NCBI GenBank assembly: GCA_963788205.1
Contig: CAWBGG010000009.1
Location: forward strand, 372,001-436,000
Source: CAVVMA01 sp963788205
Lineage (GTDB): Bacteria; Desulfobacterota; Binatia; Binatales; Binataceae
Direction of reading: 5' to 3'
Length of the DNA stretch: 64,000 bases
Under the pieces are notes generated by a model. That model had not been told where the DNA came from and ran no database searches. It saw nothing but the letters and a program-made list of their open reading frames with translations. Below are positions 39,847 through 46,303 of this stretch, one piece after another (position 1 is the first letter of the stretch; each line of letters starts with the position of its first letter). A program made the position numbers and the translations under genes.

Positions 39847-41577
39847 ATGATTCACTACGAAGACTTCGACAGCGCAATCGGGCTTAACTGGTACGAGGCT
39901 GACCCCAATCTTCAGCAGGTTTTGCAGCGAATGCTCGAGCCTGCCGATTTGGAGTGGTGCGAGCCGGAGCTCAGAAAAATCGGCGCGTTGTGCGGCGGGC
40001 CGGTGGCCGCGCGCGCCGAAGTCACCGACAAGCATCCGCCGCAACTGGTTGAATTCGATCGATGGGGCGAGCGGATCGACGAGGTGGTGCATCATCCGGG
40101 CGCGCTCGAGACCAAGCGCGAACTGTGGAACTCGGGAGTCAGCGGGGCGCGCTTGCGCGCCGAAGCCGCCCGGCGCGGCCGGCGCTTTCCCGCGATGCTG
40201 GTGACGGTCGCCAACTATATGTTGTCGCAGGCCGAGACCGGGATGCTGTGCGCGGTCGGCATGACCACCGGTGTGACCGGATTGGTCGAGCGTTTCGGCT
40301 CGCCGGAAGTGAAGCAAATGTTTTTGCCCCATCTGACGGCGCTGAGCTTCGACGATGCCTGGGACGGCGCGATGTTCATGACCGAGAAGACCGGCGGCTC
40401 GGACCTTGCCACGATCACCACCACCGCGCGCCGCGAGGGCGATCGTTGGCTGCTCAACGGCGCCAAGTGGTTCTGCTCCAATATCGACGCAGCCGCGATC
40501 GCGACGTTGGCGCGCCCCGACGGCGCGCAGGAAGGGCTCAAGGGAATCGCGCTCTTCGTGGTGCCCAGGCGCCGCCTCGATGGCTCCCGCAACGGCATCC
40601 GCATCCATCGGCTGAAGGACAAGCTTGGCACACGCGCGGTGCCGACCGCAGAGGCCGACTTCGTCGATGCCGAGGCCTACCTGCTATCGGGCGGCGAGCC
40701 GGCAACAGACGGCCGCGGCATCAATCGCATGATGGAGATGGTCAACACGTCGCGATTGGGAATCGCGGTGATGAGTCTCGGCATCATGCGCCGGGCGTTT
40801 TTGGAATCGGCGATTTTTGCGGCCCATCGCACAGCCTTCGGTAAAACGATTCAGGACCTGCCGATGATGCGTGAGATGCTGGTCGGCATGGTGGTGGAGC
40901 TCGAAGCCGCGGCGGCACTGACGTTTGCTGCCGCGCACGACGAAGGCGCCGTGGCGCGGATGCTGACGCCGATCGCAAAGCTGCGCGTGAGCCGGCGCGG
41001 AATCGAACTGGCGTCGCAGGCGGTCGAGACCCACGGCGGCAACGGTTACATCGAGAACTGGCCGGTCGCGCGCCAGTTGCGCGACGCTCAATGCCATACG
41101 ATCTGGGAGGGCACTGAGAACATCATCTGCCTGGATATCCTGCGCGCGCTGCGCGACGAGCAGGTGTTGCAGGCGGTGTTCTCCGCGTTGGGGGCGCGCA
41201 CGCGCCGCACCAGCACGATGCTCGATCCGGTGCGCGAAAGTATCGCGGATAGCCTCGGCGAGGTGCGCGAGGCGCTGGGCTTCCTTTCGCGCGCGGACCG
41301 CGACCTGGCGCAGTTGCGGGCGCGCGGCTTCGCCAATTACCTGGCCGACGTGGCGCAGGCGGCGCTGCTGCTCGAAGAGGCCGAATGGGAGCTGGAGCAT
41401 CGCGGCAGCGCGCGCAAGGTGCTGGTGGCGCATCTGTTCGCGCAATCGCATCTGCGCACGCAGCCGGCGCGCGGGGTGATGTCCAACGATCGCACCGCGC
41501 TGGACTTCTTCGAACCGCTGACGCGCTATGGGAATATCGAGCCGTCACGCGCCGAAGCTGCACTCGCGCGAGGGTGA
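39847..41577 (+). CDS. acyl-CoA dehydrogenase, AidB-like
   Basis: The 576-aa protein is longer than short-chain acyl-CoA dehydrogenases and carries the AidB-type N-terminal extension (LNWYEADPNLQQVLQRML). FAD and substrate motifs follow: MFMTEKTGGSDLATITTTA, GAKWFCSNIDA, RLGIAVMSLGIMRRAF, VETHGGNGYIENWPVARQLRDAQCHTIWEGTENI. AidB-like enzymes are flavoproteins linked to alkylation stress or to acyl-CoA oxidation; substrate is unknown. ATG 39847 with GGTGGA upstream is preferred to GTG 39835. It follows glcF by 77 bp on the same strand, but a functional link is not evident. Confidence 0.88.
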   Translation: MIHYEDFDSAIGLNWYEADPNLQQVLQRMLEPADLEWCEPELRKIGALCGGPVAARAEVTDKHPPQLVEFDRWGERIDEVVHHPGALETKRELWNSGVSGARLRAEAARRGRRFPAMLVTVANYMLSQAETGMLCAVGMTTGVTGLVERFGSPEVKQMFLPHLTALSFDDAWDGAMFMTEKTGGSDLATITTTARREGDRWLLNGAKWFCSNIDAAAIATLARPDGAQEGLKGIALFVVPRRRLDGSRNGIRIHRLKDKLGTRAVPTAEADFVDAEAYLLSGGEPATDGRGINRMMEMVNTSRLGIAVMSLGIMRRAFLESAIFAAHRTAFGKTIQDLPMMREMLVGMVVELEAAAALTFAAAHDEGAVARMLTPIAKLRVSRRGIELASQAVETHGGNGYIENWPVARQLRDAQCHTIWEGTENIICLDILRALRDEQVLQAVFSALGARTRRTSTMLDPVRESIADSLGEVREALGFLSRADRDLAQLRARGFANYLADVAQAALLLEEAEWELEHRGSARKVLVAHLFAQSHLRTQPARGVMSNDRTALDFFEPLTRYGNIEPSRAEAALARG

Positions 41578-41624
41578 GGCGCGCGCGGTGTGCATCGTCC
41601 CGCAAGTGCGGAGATTTCCGTTCC

Positions 41625-41696
41625 GAGACCCTCGCCCGCTTTTTTGCGGGAGAGGGCGGCGAGCGCGAAGGCGCTCGCCAGGTGAGGGTGTCTGCT
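41625..41696 (+). repeat. two-hairpin repeat, family A, copy d, left of the nuclease gene
   Basis: Hairpin one CCCGC-ttttt-GCGGG and hairpin two GGCGAGCGC-gaag-GCGCTCGCC precede the tail GGTGAGGGTGTCTGCT. The tail points at the DUF559 gene, and an inverted copy lies on the other side at 42058. Confidence 0.85.
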
Positions 41697-41727
41697 GAAA
41701 CGCCTGCCCGCGAAACTGACGGATGGA

Positions 41728-42108
41728 GTGACGCTAGCGCGATCGCGCTGTCTGCGCCGGGATCAGACTGACGCGGAACAACGGTTGTGGTCTCTGCTCC
41801 GCGACCAGAGCTTGGGCGTCAAATTTCGCCGGCAGCATCCGATCGGCAGCTTCATCGTCGATTTCTGCTGCGTTGAGAAAAAGCTCGTCGTCGAACTGGA
41901 TGGCGGACAACATGCTACGCAGACGGAATCGGACGATAAACGCACGCGCTTTCTGAACGCGCGCGGCTATCGGGTGCTCAGGTTCTGGAACGACGACGTG
42001 ATGGGCGATGTGGACAATGTAGCTGAGGTCATCATGGGAGCTTTGGCTAAAGTAAGAGCAGGCACCCTCACCCGCGCACGAAGCGTGCGCGTCCTCTCCC
42101 GCAACTGA
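41728..42108 (+). CDS. DUF559 endonuclease-like protein
   Basis: The 126-aa protein matches the DUF559 / Vsr-like nuclease fold: QTDAEQRLWSLLRDQSLGVKFRRQHPIGSFIVDFCCVEKKLVVELDGGQHA, then ARGYRVLRFWNDDV. The spaced D, E-x-D and Q-H residues resemble the active site of PD-(D/E)XK nucleases. It is flanked by inverted family A repeats. The last 15 or so residues (TLTRARSVRVLSRN) are encoded by the right-hand repeat. The GTG start is chosen by frame; coding-like sequence (KRLPAKLTDG) continues upstream towards the left repeat. It may act on DNA of the repeats, which is inference. Confidence 0.8.
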   Translation: MTLARSRCLRRDQTDAEQRLWSLLRDQSLGVKFRRQHPIGSFIVDFCCVEKKLVVELDGGQHATQTESDDKRTRFLNARGYRVLRFWNDDVMGDVDNVAEVIMGALAKVRAGTLTRARSVRVLSRN

Positions 42109-42120
42109 GCGGGAGGGGGA
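42058..42120 (-). repeat. two-hairpin repeat, family A, copy e, right of the nuclease gene
   Basis: On the minus strand it reads CCCGC-tcagtt-GCGGG, then hairpin two GCGCACGC/GTGCGC and the tail GGGTGAGGGTGCCTGCT. This aligns with copy d along its whole length, but inverted. It overlaps the end of the DUF559 gene and lies downstream of gyrA. Confidence 0.85.
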
Positions 42121-42197
42121 CTCGGAACTCGGAGCGCCGGGTGTCAACGATCGATGGTCTGACAGGACGATTTTTCGTCAGACTCTCCACCGTCACA

Positions 42198-44729
42198 CTA
42201 ATCCTTGTCGTTGCCATTTCCGTTGTCGTTCTCGGTGTCCCCCTCATCCTCTTTCTCCGCCACGTCGGCGACGGCGCGGACTTTTTCGCCCTCGTCCAGC
42301 TTGACCAGGATCACGCCCTGGGCGTTACGGCCGGTGATACGGACCGTTTTCACCGACAGGCGAATCACCTTGCCGGCGTCGGTGATCAGCATCACCTGGT
42401 CGTCCAGCCCGACTTGGCGCACTGACACGACCTTGCCGGTCTTGTCGGTCACGTTCATCGTGATCACGCCCTTGCCGCCGCGATGCGTCAGGCGATACTC
42501 GAGCGCGGGCGTGCGCTTGCCGTAGCCGTTTTCCGACACCGTCAGCAGCGTTTCGTCTTCGCGCACGGTGGACATCGAGACCACTTCGTCGGTGACCAGC
42601 GTTACGGTCTTGCCCTCCTTGATCGAGTACTGCTCCAGTTCCATCCCCTTGACGCCGTAGGTCCCGCGGCCCATCGGGCGCGCTTCTTCTTCGATGAAGC
42701 GGATCGCCTGGCCCTCGCGCGTCGAGAGCACGATCTGCTGATTGCCGTCGGTGACACGGACGTCGATCAGCTCGTCACCGTCTTCGAGGTTTATCGCAAT
42801 GATGCCGGTCGAGCGGACATTGGCAAAGGCGTCGAGCTCGGTTTTCTTGACCAGCCCGCGGCGCGTGGCGAAAAAGACGAATTTACCCGCGAGCTGCTTG
42901 GGCACCGCGATCAGCGCCGAGAGCTTTTCCTTATCGTCGAGATTGAGCAGGTTGGCGATCGAGCGGCCCTTGGCGGCGCGCCCGCCTTCGGGCAGCTCAT
43001 AGGCCTTTAGCTGATAGACCTTGCCGGCGCTGGTGAAGAACAGCAGCCGGTCGTGCGTCGAGACCGAGACCAGTTGCTCGACGAAGTCTTCCTCGCCGGT
43101 GGTCGCGCCGATTTTGCCGCGGCCGCCGCGCCGCTGGGTGCGATAAAGTGAGAGCGGAGTGCGCTTGATATAGCCGCCGTGCGTGACCGTGACCAGCACG
43201 TCTTCATCGACGATCAGGTCCTCGACCGAGAAGTCGCCCTCGGCTTCGATTATCTGGGTGCGGCGCGGATCGCCGAACTCCTTCTTCAACTCTGTGATGT
43301 CCGCGGCGATGAGCGTCATCAACTCCTTCTCGTCCGAAAGAATTTTCTTGAGCCGCGCGATCGTATCGAGGGTTTCCTTGTGCTCGGCTTCGATCTTGTC
43401 GCGCTCGAGCGAAGTCAGGCGCCGCAGCGTGAGATCGAGGATTGCCTGCGCCTGGATTTGCGTGAGCTTGAACCGCGCCATCAATTCGGTGCGCGCGGTG
43501 TCGGCGTCCTTGGCGGCGCGAATCAGCTTGATGACCGCGTCGAGGTTCTTGAGCGCGATCATCAGGCCTTCCAACACGTGCAGGCGGGCCTCGGCCTGGC
43601 GCAACTCGAATATCGAACGGCGCGTGATCACGCGCTTGCGATGCTCCAGGAAGTCGATCAGCATCTCGCGCAGCGTCAGCTCGCGCGGGCGTCCTTCGTG
43701 GATCGCCAGCATGTTGAGCCCGTAACTTTCCTGCATCGGGGTGAGCTTGTAGAGCTGGTTGAGCACGATCTTGGGTTCGGCGTCGCGCTTGAGCTCGATT
43801 ACGATCCGCATCCCGTCGCGGTCGGATTCATCGCGCAAATCGGAGACGCCGTCGATGCGCCGCTCGTTGACCAGCTCGGCGATCCGCTCGATGAGCCGGG
43901 TCTTGTTGACCTGGTAGGGAATCTCGCGAACGATTATCGAGGCCTTGCCGGAGCGCTTGTCGGTCTCGATCGCGGCCAGCGCGCGCATCGTCAGAATGCC
44001 GCGCTTGTTCAGGTAGGCCTGGCGAATCACGGCGCGGCCGAGCAACTGGCCGCCGGTCGGAAAATCCGGCCCGGGGATGATGTCGAGGATCTTCTCGAAC
44101 GAAAGCTCGGGATCCTTGATCAGCGCGAGCAGGCCGTCGCAGATCTCGCCCAGATTGTGCGGCGGAATGTTAGTCGCCATCCCGACCGCGATCCCGTCGG
44201 AGCCGTTGATCAGCAGGTTGGGCGGCAACGACGGCAGGACATCAGGCTCTTCACGCGAGCCGTCGTAGTTCGGGACGAAGTCGACGGTCTGCTTGTCGAT
44301 ATCGGCGAGCAAGCGCTCGGCGAGCCGGGTAAGACGGCATTCGGTGTAGCGGTACGCGGCAGGCGGGTCGCCGTCAATCGAGCCGAAGTTGCCCTGGCCA
44401 TCGACCAGCGGGTAGCGCATGCTCCACGGCTGCGCCATCCGGACCAGCGCGTCGTAGACCGAGAGATCGCCGTGCGGATGGTAGCTCTTGAGGACTTCGC
44501 CGACCACGCCGGCGCATTTGGAATAGCGGCGGTTGGCGAGCAGTCCCTCGCGGAACATCGCGTAGAGGATTCGCCGATGGACCGGCTTGAGCCCGTCCTC
44601 GGATCGGGGCAGGGCGCGCCCGATATTCACCGACATCGCGTAGTCCAGGTAGGACTGCCGCATGTCGTCTTCGATATTCAGCAGCGCGGGCTCGTTGCGG
44701 ATTGGTTCGTTGCCGTTGGTCTCTGGCAT
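42198..44729 (-). CDS. gyrA: DNA gyrase subunit A
   Basis: The 843-aa protein has the breakage-reunion domain with catalytic Tyr128 (AAYRYTECRL), the GyrA box QRRGGRG, and the C-terminal beta-pinwheel with six repeats. It ends in an acidic tail (EKEDEGDTENDNGNGNDKD). In the quinolone region the sequence is HPHGDLSVYDALVRM, with Leu89 where E. coli has Ser83. The subunit cuts and rejoins DNA for negative supercoiling. Order on the minus strand is gyrB, IS110, gyrA. A family B repeat ends two bases before its ATG. Confidence 0.97.
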   Translation of the reverse strand: MPETNGNEPIRNEPALLNIEDDMRQSYLDYAMSVNIGRALPRSEDGLKPVHRRILYAMFREGLLANRRYSKCAGVVGEVLKSYHPHGDLSVYDALVRMAQPWSMRYPLVDGQGNFGSIDGDPPAAYRYTECRLTRLAERLLADIDKQTVDFVPNYDGSREEPDVLPSLPPNLLINGSDGIAVGMATNIPPHNLGEICDGLLALIKDPELSFEKILDIIPGPDFPTGGQLLGRAVIRQAYLNKRGILTMRALAAIETDKRSGKASIIVREIPYQVNKTRLIERIAELVNERRIDGVSDLRDESDRDGMRIVIELKRDAEPKIVLNQLYKLTPMQESYGLNMLAIHEGRPRELTLREMLIDFLEHRKRVITRRSIFELRQAEARLHVLEGLMIALKNLDAVIKLIRAAKDADTARTELMARFKLTQIQAQAILDLTLRRLTSLERDKIEAEHKETLDTIARLKKILSDEKELMTLIAADITELKKEFGDPRRTQIIEAEGDFSVEDLIVDEDVLVTVTHGGYIKRTPLSLYRTQRRGGRGKIGATTGEEDFVEQLVSVSTHDRLLFFTSAGKVYQLKAYELPEGGRAAKGRSIANLLNLDDKEKLSALIAVPKQLAGKFVFFATRRGLVKKTELDAFANVRSTGIIAINLEDGDELIDVRVTDGNQQIVLSTREGQAIRFIEEEARPMGRGTYGVKGMELEQYSIKEGKTVTLVTDEVVSMSTVREDETLLTVSENGYGKRTPALEYRLTHRGGKGVITMNVTDKTGKVVSVRQVGLDDQVMLITDAGKVIRLSVKTVRITGRNAQGVILVKLDEGEKVRAVADVAEKEDEGDTENDNGNGNDKD

Positions 44730-44730
44730 A

Positions 44731-44766
44731 CCTAACCCCCGGCCCCTTCCCTACGAGGGAAGGGGG
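44731..44766 (+). repeat. family B hairpin repeat in front of gyrA
   Basis: CCTAACCCCCGGCCCCTTCC then CtacgaGGGAAGGGGG matches the repeat inside glcF (38981). On the gyrA strand it forms a stable hairpin in the leader immediately before the start codon, so it could affect gyrA translation. Confidence 0.75.
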
Positions 44767-44790
44767 TAGCGGTCGTGAGGTGAGAGGCTC

Positions 44791-44823
44791 GCGCCCTCAC
44801 CCGCGCGGCGCTAATCGCGCCGC
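44791..44823 (-). repeat. left half of a family A repeat split by IS110
   Basis: GCGCCCTCACCCGC followed by the stem GCGGCGC-taatc-GCGCCGC is the tail and second hairpin of a family A element. The expected first hairpin is missing here and is found on the other side of the IS at 46088. Confidence 0.65.
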
Positions 44824-44835
44824 TTGCCCTTGTAT

Positions 44836-45020
44836 GTTGCCCCCGGAGTCCGAAGATGGAGTAGGACGAGGGCGCGGCAGGCCGAATTGCCCTGGGTCTA
44901 ATGAGGCCGCGGGAGAGCGTGGTCGCCGCGCCCATAACTCCGGCCCAGAGCCCGAACAGTCGCTGGGGCGGCCTGACAGGCACAGCCCGAATCGCGCAAG
45001 GAAGGGCGGGGCCGGCACAG
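44836..45020 (+). ncRNA. candidate bridge RNA of the IS110 element
   Basis: IS110 elements encode a structured guide RNA in a non-coding end. This GC-rich, structured 190-bp region upstream of the transposase is the right place and size for the IS110 subgroup. No target-binding loops were assigned, so this is a positional inference only. Confidence 0.3.
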
Positions 45021-45034
45021 CCAAGGAGCGGGTC

Positions 45035-45979
45035 ATGGACGGAGCGATATCGGTTGGAGTCGATGTGAGCAAGCGCACGCTGGAAGTGGCCCTGTCCAGC
45101 GGTCAATCGTTCAGCGTGTCCAACGATGAACTGGGCCTCGCCACGCTGCTCGAGCACTTGAGTCAAAGCGTGGTCCAGCTGGTGGTAATCGAGGCTTCGG
45201 GCGGTTACGAGCGCGCCGCCTACTTGGCGCTGTGGGAGGCGGGCGTACCCACCGCCCTGGTCAACCCGCGCGACACCTATCACTTTGCTCAAGCCGGCCG
45301 GCGCCTGGCGAAGACCGATCGGCTGGATGCGCGCGGGCTGTGCGAGTTCGCCCAGCGGATGCAACCGGCGCCCACGCCGGCGCCCGAGGCGGCCGACGAG
45401 GAGCTTAAAGCGTTGGTGATGCGCCGCCAGCAGGTGATCAAGATGTTGAGCGCGGAGCGCAACCGCAGCCAGCAGGCGCCGCGCTCGATCCGCCCCAGCA
45501 TCGCGCGCGTGATTCGCACCCTGGAACGCGAGCGGGATGCGATTGATCGCCAGATCCAGCAGCGCCTGCGCGACCATCCGCCCCTTGGCCGGCGCTGCGC
45601 ACAACTCGACCAAGTGCCGGGCGTGGGCGCGGTGACCGCGGCGATCATCGTGGCGCGGCTGCCCGAACTGGGGCGGCTGGACCGCAAGCAGATCGCGGCC
45701 CTGGTGGGCGTCGCGCCGTTCGACCAGCAAAGCGGCGCCTGGCGCGGGCGCAGTACCATCTTCGGCGGGCGCGCGGACGTGCGCAGTGCTCTCTATATGG
45801 CGACGCTCTCCGCGATTCGTTGTAACCCCGCGTTGCGCAGCTTGTATCGCCGCCTGCGCGAGGCGGGCAAGCCCAAGAAAGTCGCCCTGCTCGCTGCCAC
45901 CCGCAAGCTGCTCACCATCCTCAATGCGATGCTCAAACATCAGACGCCCTGGAGCCCACCATGCCCCACTCCCGCTTAA
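45035..45979 (+). CDS. IS110-family transposase/recombinase
   Basis: The 314-aa protein has the RuvC-like DEDD N-terminus (VGVDVSKRTLEVAL, VVIEASGGYERAAY, KTDRLDARGLCEF). It also has the C-terminal Tnp domain (VPGVGAVTAAIIVARLPELGRLDRKQIAALVGVAPFDQQSG, then the serine region GGRADVRSALYMATL). Length is slightly short for the family but complete. AAGGAG precedes ATG 45035; the longer frame upstream is non-coding. It catalyses RNA-guided insertion and excision. It is opposite in strand to gyrB and gyrA. Confidence 0.9.
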   Translation: MDGAISVGVDVSKRTLEVALSSGQSFSVSNDELGLATLLEHLSQSVVQLVVIEASGGYERAAYLALWEAGVPTALVNPRDTYHFAQAGRRLAKTDRLDARGLCEFAQRMQPAPTPAPEAADEELKALVMRRQQVIKMLSAERNRSQQAPRSIRPSIARVIRTLERERDAIDRQIQQRLRDHPPLGRRCAQLDQVPGVGAVTAAIIVARLPELGRLDRKQIAALVGVAPFDQQSGAWRGRSTIFGGRADVRSALYMATLSAIRCNPALRSLYRRLREAGKPKKVALLAATRKLLTILNAMLKHQTPWSPPCPTPA

Positions 45980-45985
45980 GCCACC

Positions 45986-46061
45986 GGCGCGTTGTCCACA
46001 AGTCCACAGGCGGGATACTGCCCAAAATCCCAGCGCCTGTGGACCTTGTGGGCAACGCGCC
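45986..46061. other. 27-bp hairpin with DnaA-box-like arms
   Basis: The arms 45986-46012 and 46034-46061 pair almost perfectly, with one mismatch and one bulge. The left arm contains TTGTCCACA and TCCACAGG and the right arm their near complements, which resemble DnaA boxes. It lies just after the transposase stop inside the presumed IS end, so it is more likely an IS structure than an origin. Confidence 0.5.
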
Positions 46062-46087
46062 GCCCCGCTTGACTCCCAACACAGTCG

Positions 46088-46104
46088 CTCTCCCGGAGGG
46101 AGAG
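46088..46104 (-). repeat. right half of the split family A repeat
   Basis: CTCTCCC-gga-GGGAGAG is the first hairpin of family A, alone here. With the half at 44791-44823 it would rebuild a normal copy. Confidence 0.6.
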
Positions 46105-46110
46105 GGATCG

Positions 46111-46241
46111 GAAAATCGCTGCGCGTAGATCCTTCGGCTTCGCTACGCTCGCCTCAGGATGACAAAAAGGGCGCATTCCTTTGTCATTCTGAGCCGAGGA
46201 CTCCGAAGGCGAAGAATCTACGCGGAGCGATTCTCTTTTTT
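46111..46241 (+). repeat. long inverted repeat ending in a T-run
   Basis: Arms 46111-46167 and 46180-46235 (cores CGCGTAGATCCTTCGGCTTC and its near complement, both ending in ATGACAAA) form a stem of about 56 bp with several mismatches, followed by TTTTTT. It may terminate transposase transcription on the plus strand. It looks like a MITE-like or REP-like family; only one copy is in the window. Confidence 0.65.
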
Positions 46242-46303
46242 GCAGGTTACGCAAGGGTCTCCTGGAAAAGGGAAAGAGCCAAGCGGCAAACACCAGCGGA
46301 GGA

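Larger units (their letters stand above)
44824..46087 (+). mobile_element. IS110-family insertion sequence inside a family A repeat
   Basis: The element of about 1.26 kb holds one transposase gene with about 210 bp of non-coding DNA before it and about 110 bp after. There are no terminal inverted repeats, as usual for the family. Its boundaries are inferred from the two halves of a family A repeat on either side (44791-44823 and 46088-46104), in the right order and orientation. It separates gyrB from gyrA. Confidence 0.7.

Noticed and set aside
43179..44735. 518-aa plus-strand frame opposite gyrA
   Set aside because: Antisense to gyrA; no motif.
44702..45034. Upstream extension of the transposase frame
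   Set aside because: It covers repeats and the non-coding IS end; the family starts at MDGAISVGVDVSK with its own ribosome site.
45986..46061. Chromosome origin
   Set aside because: Only one hairpin with DnaA-like words, inside a presumed IS end, and no dnaA/dnaN nearby.
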